Shown in pieces: positions 32,389 through 35,068 of a DNA stretch of 35,068 nucleotides (its first letter is position 1; every line of letters starts with the position of its first letter). This DNA comes from Bacillota bacterium (lineage in GTDB: Bacteria; Bacillota; Sulfobacillia; JAJZYS01; JAJZLH01), in the NCBI GenBank assembly GCA_021850485.1, contig JAJZLY010000019.1:13545-48612 (forward strand), written 5' to 3'. The notes beneath the pieces were generated by a model. The model worked only from the letters and a program-made list of their open reading frames with translations. It searched no databases and had not been told where the DNA came from. The position numbers and the translations under genes are program-made.

Positions 32389-32729
32389 CTGGTTTGCGAC
32401 CGCTTGTCGTTTCCGTCATGAACCCTACTGGTGGTGACAGTTCCTTGGTTGCAATCACGGGGCAAAGGGGTCCCTTGGTCGACAATCCCTGCTAGCGTCA
32501 CTATATCGTCCGAGCTTCGCAGCCGCTGGCTGTCCCTCCCCGTCAGTCGGGGTCATCTCCCGTCGGCCGACTTCTTCGCCGCCGCTCAGGGCTAAATCAA
32601 AACGTCGCCAGATCTGTTGACAATCGGGGGCTCAGTACACCTTTCCTGTCTTGTGATTGCTGCTCGATCGGGCGGCCCAGAAGTGGGTCCTAGCCGCGAC
32701 CGGCCAGCCAGAGTGCGCCTTGGCGAATG
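32389..32729. other. Gap with IS relic between two small genes
   Basis: This 341-bp gap carries the IS relic (32551-32634) and no gene that I can support. The part 32389-32550 has no recognised similarity to the IS; it contains a CCCCGTCAGTCGGGG-like dyad near 32538-32552, and nothing else of note. Confidence 0.5.
32551..32634 (+). pseudogene. Relic of a related IS3-family element, 3' end
   Basis: This 84-bp segment matches the last part of the neighbouring IS, with several substitutions and at least two indels. Its coding end reads LPSADFFAAAQG then stop, against IPPTDFFTAARARNQDAA in the intact copy. The last 24 bp (32611-32634) are identical to the IS right end. No 5' part is visible, so only a fragment remains. 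Confidence 0.65.
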
Positions 32730-32924
32730 TTAACGCTTGGGCAGAGCTGGCCGCGGCTGGCGTTGCGCCCGCTCGACAACCTGAGCCAGATGAGCCGCCT
32801 CAATTTGCGCGCTGCGAGCCGCTGCCTTGCGGGCACGGAGCGCCGTTGCCCCCTCCTCGGCTGCCAAGGCCCAGGCAGCCTGCATCTCGGAAAATGTCTC
32901 GTGGTGGTCGCGTTGAGTTGTCAT
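32730..32924 (-). CDS. Small protein of unknown function (64 residues)
   Basis: A short ORF starting at ATG 32924, preceded by the purine-rich GAGGGGGAACGGGA and, further up, a CATAAT -10-like hexamer on the minus strand. The product is highly helical (EMQAAWALAAEEGATALRARKAAARSAQIEAAHLAQ) and basic at its C-terminus. I recognise no family. Alternating Ala, Glu and Arg could reflect GC-rich noise, but the start signals make it more likely real than other short frames here. Confidence 0.4.
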   Translation of the reverse strand: MTTQRDHHETFSEMQAAWALAAEEGATALRARKAAARSAQIEAAHLAQVVERAQRQPRPALPKR

Positions 32925-33041
32925 GGTTCCCGTTCCCCCTCATGCCTCTATTATGAGGCCATTTCGGGGTCTCCACCGGCTCGCGCCCCCCGATCGGTGC
33001 CCAGCCACGCTCATCGTCGATCCTGTTTGGCTTGGTCTTCG

Positions 33042-34019
33042 CTACTCGTACTCTTCGCGGCGCAAGATCCCCCGCACCGTCTCCCCGGTGAGGAAACCTC
33101 TGATATTGGCGGCTGCAAGTTCGGTCGCACGACCGATCACACCAGCCACCATCGGCGAGTTATGTGGTGAGCCGAGCAAGTTGGGAAGGGTGGCATAGGG
33201 AAAGTTCATCTGGAAGGCGCCACTTACAAACGGTTCCACCCACCAGGCGTCGATGCCGGCGCTGAAGTGGGGGTGGCTCTTGAGGTGTTCGTAGAAGGCT
33301 CGTTCGTCGATCAGGGCGGCCCGCGCGACATTGATCAAGATTGCATCGTCTTTCATCCAGGCCAACTCACGCTCGCCCAGCAGGCCGCGGGTCACTTTGG
33401 TCAGAGCCAGAGCCAGGACCACGATGTCCGACGCGCTGAGCACGTGTTGCAGTTGATCCAATGTCCCGATGAACTCGATCGCCTGATCGGTCTTGCCGCT
33501 GCGGTTGATCGCCATCACCCGGCCGCCGAGCTGGCGCATCAGGCGGGCCGTGGCCTGGCCGATGCCGCCAAATCCGACGATGCCCACTGTGGCGCCGGCG
33601 ATTGAGCGATTCTGGGCCGCCTGATTGAACTGGCCGTCCATCAGGCGGCGGTGGTTGGGCAACAGATTCTTGCACAGCGCCAGCGTCATCGCCAGGGCAT
33701 GCTCGGCGATGGGCTCGGAATAGGCTCCCACATTGCTCGCCACGGTCACCTTTGGTGCGATCTTGGCGAAGGGCAGGTGGTCGGCACCAGCTGAGATCAG
33801 TTGGATCAGCCGCAAGCGGTCGAGGTGCGCATATTCGACGTCCGAGAGCTCGCGCTCAGGGTTCCAGCTCCACAGGATCTCCGTGTCTGCCAGAGCGCCG
33901 ACTCTTCCCTGTGGCGTCAGCTGCGCCAAGTCGACCACCGTGGCCAGTCCCTCAAAGTAGCGAGTCCAGCGCTCAGTCTGCTCCTTGCCGGCCTGCCAGC
34001 TGATGGCGATGCGTGGCAT
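33042..34019 (-). CDS. D-2-hydroxyacid dehydrogenase family protein
   Basis: A 325-residue NAD(P)-dependent oxidoreductase of the D-isomer-specific family. It has the Rossmann motif ATVGIVGFGGIGQATARLMRQLG, the conserved LINVARAALID with the catalytic Arg, and SPHNSPMVAG with the catalytic His. The N-terminal catalytic-domain signal LIQLISAGADHLPFA and SNVGAYSEPIAEHALAMTLAL are also typical. GGGAGG lies 8 bases before ATG 34019; the same frame is open to 34196 but without a start signal. The substrate could be a phosphoglycerate-like or a small 2-keto acid. Expression is independent of its neighbours. Confidence 0.88.
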   Translation of the reverse strand: MPRIAISWQAGKEQTERWTRYFEGLATVVDLAQLTPQGRVGALADTEILWSWNPERELSDVEYAHLDRLRLIQLISAGADHLPFAKIAPKVTVASNVGAYSEPIAEHALAMTLALCKNLLPNHRRLMDGQFNQAAQNRSIAGATVGIVGFGGIGQATARLMRQLGGRVMAINRSGKTDQAIEFIGTLDQLQHVLSASDIVVLALALTKVTRGLLGERELAWMKDDAILINVARAALIDERAFYEHLKSHPHFSAGIDAWWVEPFVSGAFQMNFPYATLPNLLGSPHNSPMVAGVIGRATELAAANIRGFLTGETVRGILRREEYE

Positions 34020-34176
34020 CTCCAGATCCCTCCCAGTCATGGCGTGATCGCCAGGGGCGGCTCGTCCTTTGATCGTACCGCTGCCAGACGCTTCGGTGCC
34101 ACCACCTGCGCACCTGATCTGGGCCGAGGCCGCCCATCTGGCCACGGCTCGCCCCTTGTGCCAGCGCGAATTGTGC

Positions 34177-34182
34177 GACAAT
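34177..34182 (+). promoter_or_regulatory. Candidate extended -10 before the methyltransferase gene
   Basis: TGC followed by GACAAT (34177-34182) gives an extended -10-like element 43 bp before the start codon at 34226. The -35-like TTGTGC (34156-34161) is only 15 bp away. Moderate support only. Confidence 0.3.
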
Positions 34183-34225
34183 GCCCTGGACACCACCCCA
34201 GACGCCTCGAGGAGACAGGTAGATC

Positions 34226-34906
34226 ATGAGCCGCCGTCTGCTCACGCTTCAGGTCGCCGGCATGTTCGCCGTGATCGCGCTTTGCCTGTTTGCGGCCGCC
34301 GGCACGTGGCAGTGGCCCGCCGCCTGGGCATTTTTGATCTTGTTCTTCATCTTCGTGCTGGCCCTGGTCCGCTGGTTGCTCCGCCACAATCCCAGTTTGC
34401 TCCTAGAGCGCATGACAGGCACCGGAAAGAGCGATCAGAAGACCTGGGACCTGGTGTTCACCATCTTGCTGAACATCTACTTCTTGGCCTGGCTGGTGGC
34501 CATGCCACTTGACGCTGTCCGCTTTGGCTGGTCGCACATGTCGCCTGTCCTCCAGGCGATGGGCGGGGTCGGGTTGCTGAGCGCCTTTTATTTGTTCTTC
34601 TTGACCTTCCGGGAAAACGCCTACCTGTCGCCCGCCGTCCGCATCCAACACGACCGCGGCCAGCGGGTGGTGTCGACCGGCCCCTACCGCTTGGTGCGCC
34701 ACCCGATGTACGCGGCCGGCGCCCTCTACCTGCTCGGCACAGCCCTGCTGCTGGGGTCTTGGGTCGGCGTGGCGGGTGGAGTGGTGATCGACTTGGGCCT
34801 GGCCTGGCGAGCGGTCCAAGAAGAGCGCACCTTGGGCCACGAACTACCCGGCTATGCCGCCTACCTGAGCCAAGTCAGGTGGCGCCTCGTGCCGTACCTC
34901 TGGTAG
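34226..34906 (+). CDS. Isoprenylcysteine carboxyl methyltransferase-like membrane protein
   Basis: A 226-residue protein with about five transmembrane helices. The C-terminal STGPYRLVRHPMYAAGALYLLGTALLLGSW is the cofactor-binding signature of the ICMT/PEMT group (G-P-Y-x-x-x-R-H-P-x-Y), and RAVQEERTLGHELPGYAAYLSQVRWRLVPYLW is the typical closing E-E-x-x-L-x-x-x-x-x-x-Y-x-x-Y segment. Members methylate isoprenoid or lipid substrates with S-adenosylmethionine; the bacterial substrate is generally unknown. AGGAG (34210-34214) lies 11 bases before ATG 34226. It is divergent from the dehydrogenase gene. Confidence 0.85.
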   Translation: MSRRLLTLQVAGMFAVIALCLFAAAGTWQWPAAWAFLILFFIFVLALVRWLLRHNPSLLLERMTGTGKSDQKTWDLVFTILLNIYFLAWLVAMPLDAVRFGWSHMSPVLQAMGGVGLLSAFYLFFLTFRENAYLSPAVRIQHDRGQRVVSTGPYRLVRHPMYAAGALYLLGTALLLGSWVGVAGGVVIDLGLAWRAVQEERTLGHELPGYAAYLSQVRWRLVPYLW

Positions 34907-35068
34907 CGACCCCAGATCACAGCCTCTCTCTGAGCGGAGAATTGCGAGGCCGTGGCAGCGGACTACTACCGCACATTGTATTGCTCGAAGCAGCCTAAAC
35001 ACGGCTGTGGCTGGTATTTTCAGTGACCTACTGCCACCCGATGTCTTAAGTTCCTCCGCGGGTCACAT
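34907..35068. other. Downstream tail without genes
   Basis: The last 162 bp contain no ORF with a start signal and no clear hairpin. A gene could begin beyond the window edge. Confidence 0.4.

Noticed and set aside
1-35068. CRISPR arrays, tRNA/rRNA genes, prophage structural genes and replication origins
   Set aside because: I looked for regularly spaced repeats, T-loop motifs, rRNA signatures and phage or replication proteins and saw none. The only exact interspersed repeat of note is the 24-bp IS end.

Overview
The window is 35 kb of high-GC bacterial DNA, dense with genes, with strong AGGAGG-type ribosome binding sites, many GTG starts and many 1-4 bp gene overlaps. Nothing here fixes the taxon: there are no rRNA, tRNA or ribosomal protein genes. 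A Firmicutes-type pyrimidine-nucleoside phosphorylase, lipoprotein and PadR-type genes and the strong Shine-Dalgarno sites fit a high-GC Gram-positive-like bacterium, possibly a deep-branching Firmicutes lineage. This is a weak inference.

Layout. 1-2.3 kb: the tail of an MFS gene, a VOC protein, a Phd/PIN toxin-antitoxin pair on the minus strand and an SPFH membrane protein. 2.4-5.0 kb: a pyrimidine deoxynucleoside salvage operon (deoC, pdp, cdd). 5.1-6.6 kb: otsA on the minus strand. 6.8-8.6 kb: a PadR regulator with a perfect palindromic operator, then a membrane protein and an AadA-like nucleotidyltransferase. 8.7-12.2 kb: a tightly overlapping operon of two thymidylate-kinase-like proteins, a free-standing HD protein and a Ppx/GppA phosphatase, facing a convergent PPK2 gene (12.4-13.2 kb). 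13.6-15.4 kb: an orphan peptide-type ABC substrate-binding lipoprotein. 15.7-19.5 kb: a penicillin-acylase-family hydrolase and an MFS transporter on the minus strand. 19.7-21.4 kb: moaA, then a second Phd/PIN pair. 21.5-25.2 kb: a minus-strand operon merR - acyl-CoA dehydrogenase - acyl-CoA synthetase with a LiuR-like palindrome upstream. 25.4-28.0 kb: ChrB-domain protein, beta-propeller protein and MFS transporter. 28.2-30.3 kb: a universal stress protein and a sugar-porter-type MFS gene. 30.6-32.7 kb: an IS3-family element, a small secreted or anchored protein, and a relic of a second, related IS end. 32.7-34.9 kb: a small ORF, a D-2-hydroxyacid dehydrogenase and an isoprenylcysteine-methyltransferase-like membrane protein.

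The most unusual part is the polyphosphate island (about 8.7-13.2 kb). It appears to pair an intact and a degenerate member of the same fold twice. One TMPK-like protein has a complete P-loop and its neighbour has Cys in place of the P-loop Lys. A free-standing HD protein keeps the HD metal site, while the HD-like domain fused to Ppx has lost it. With PPK2 facing the operon, the set looks like a nucleotide/polyphosphate enzyme module; its actual job is unknown. A second general feature is that several operon ends carry perfect GC-rich hairpins without a U-tract.
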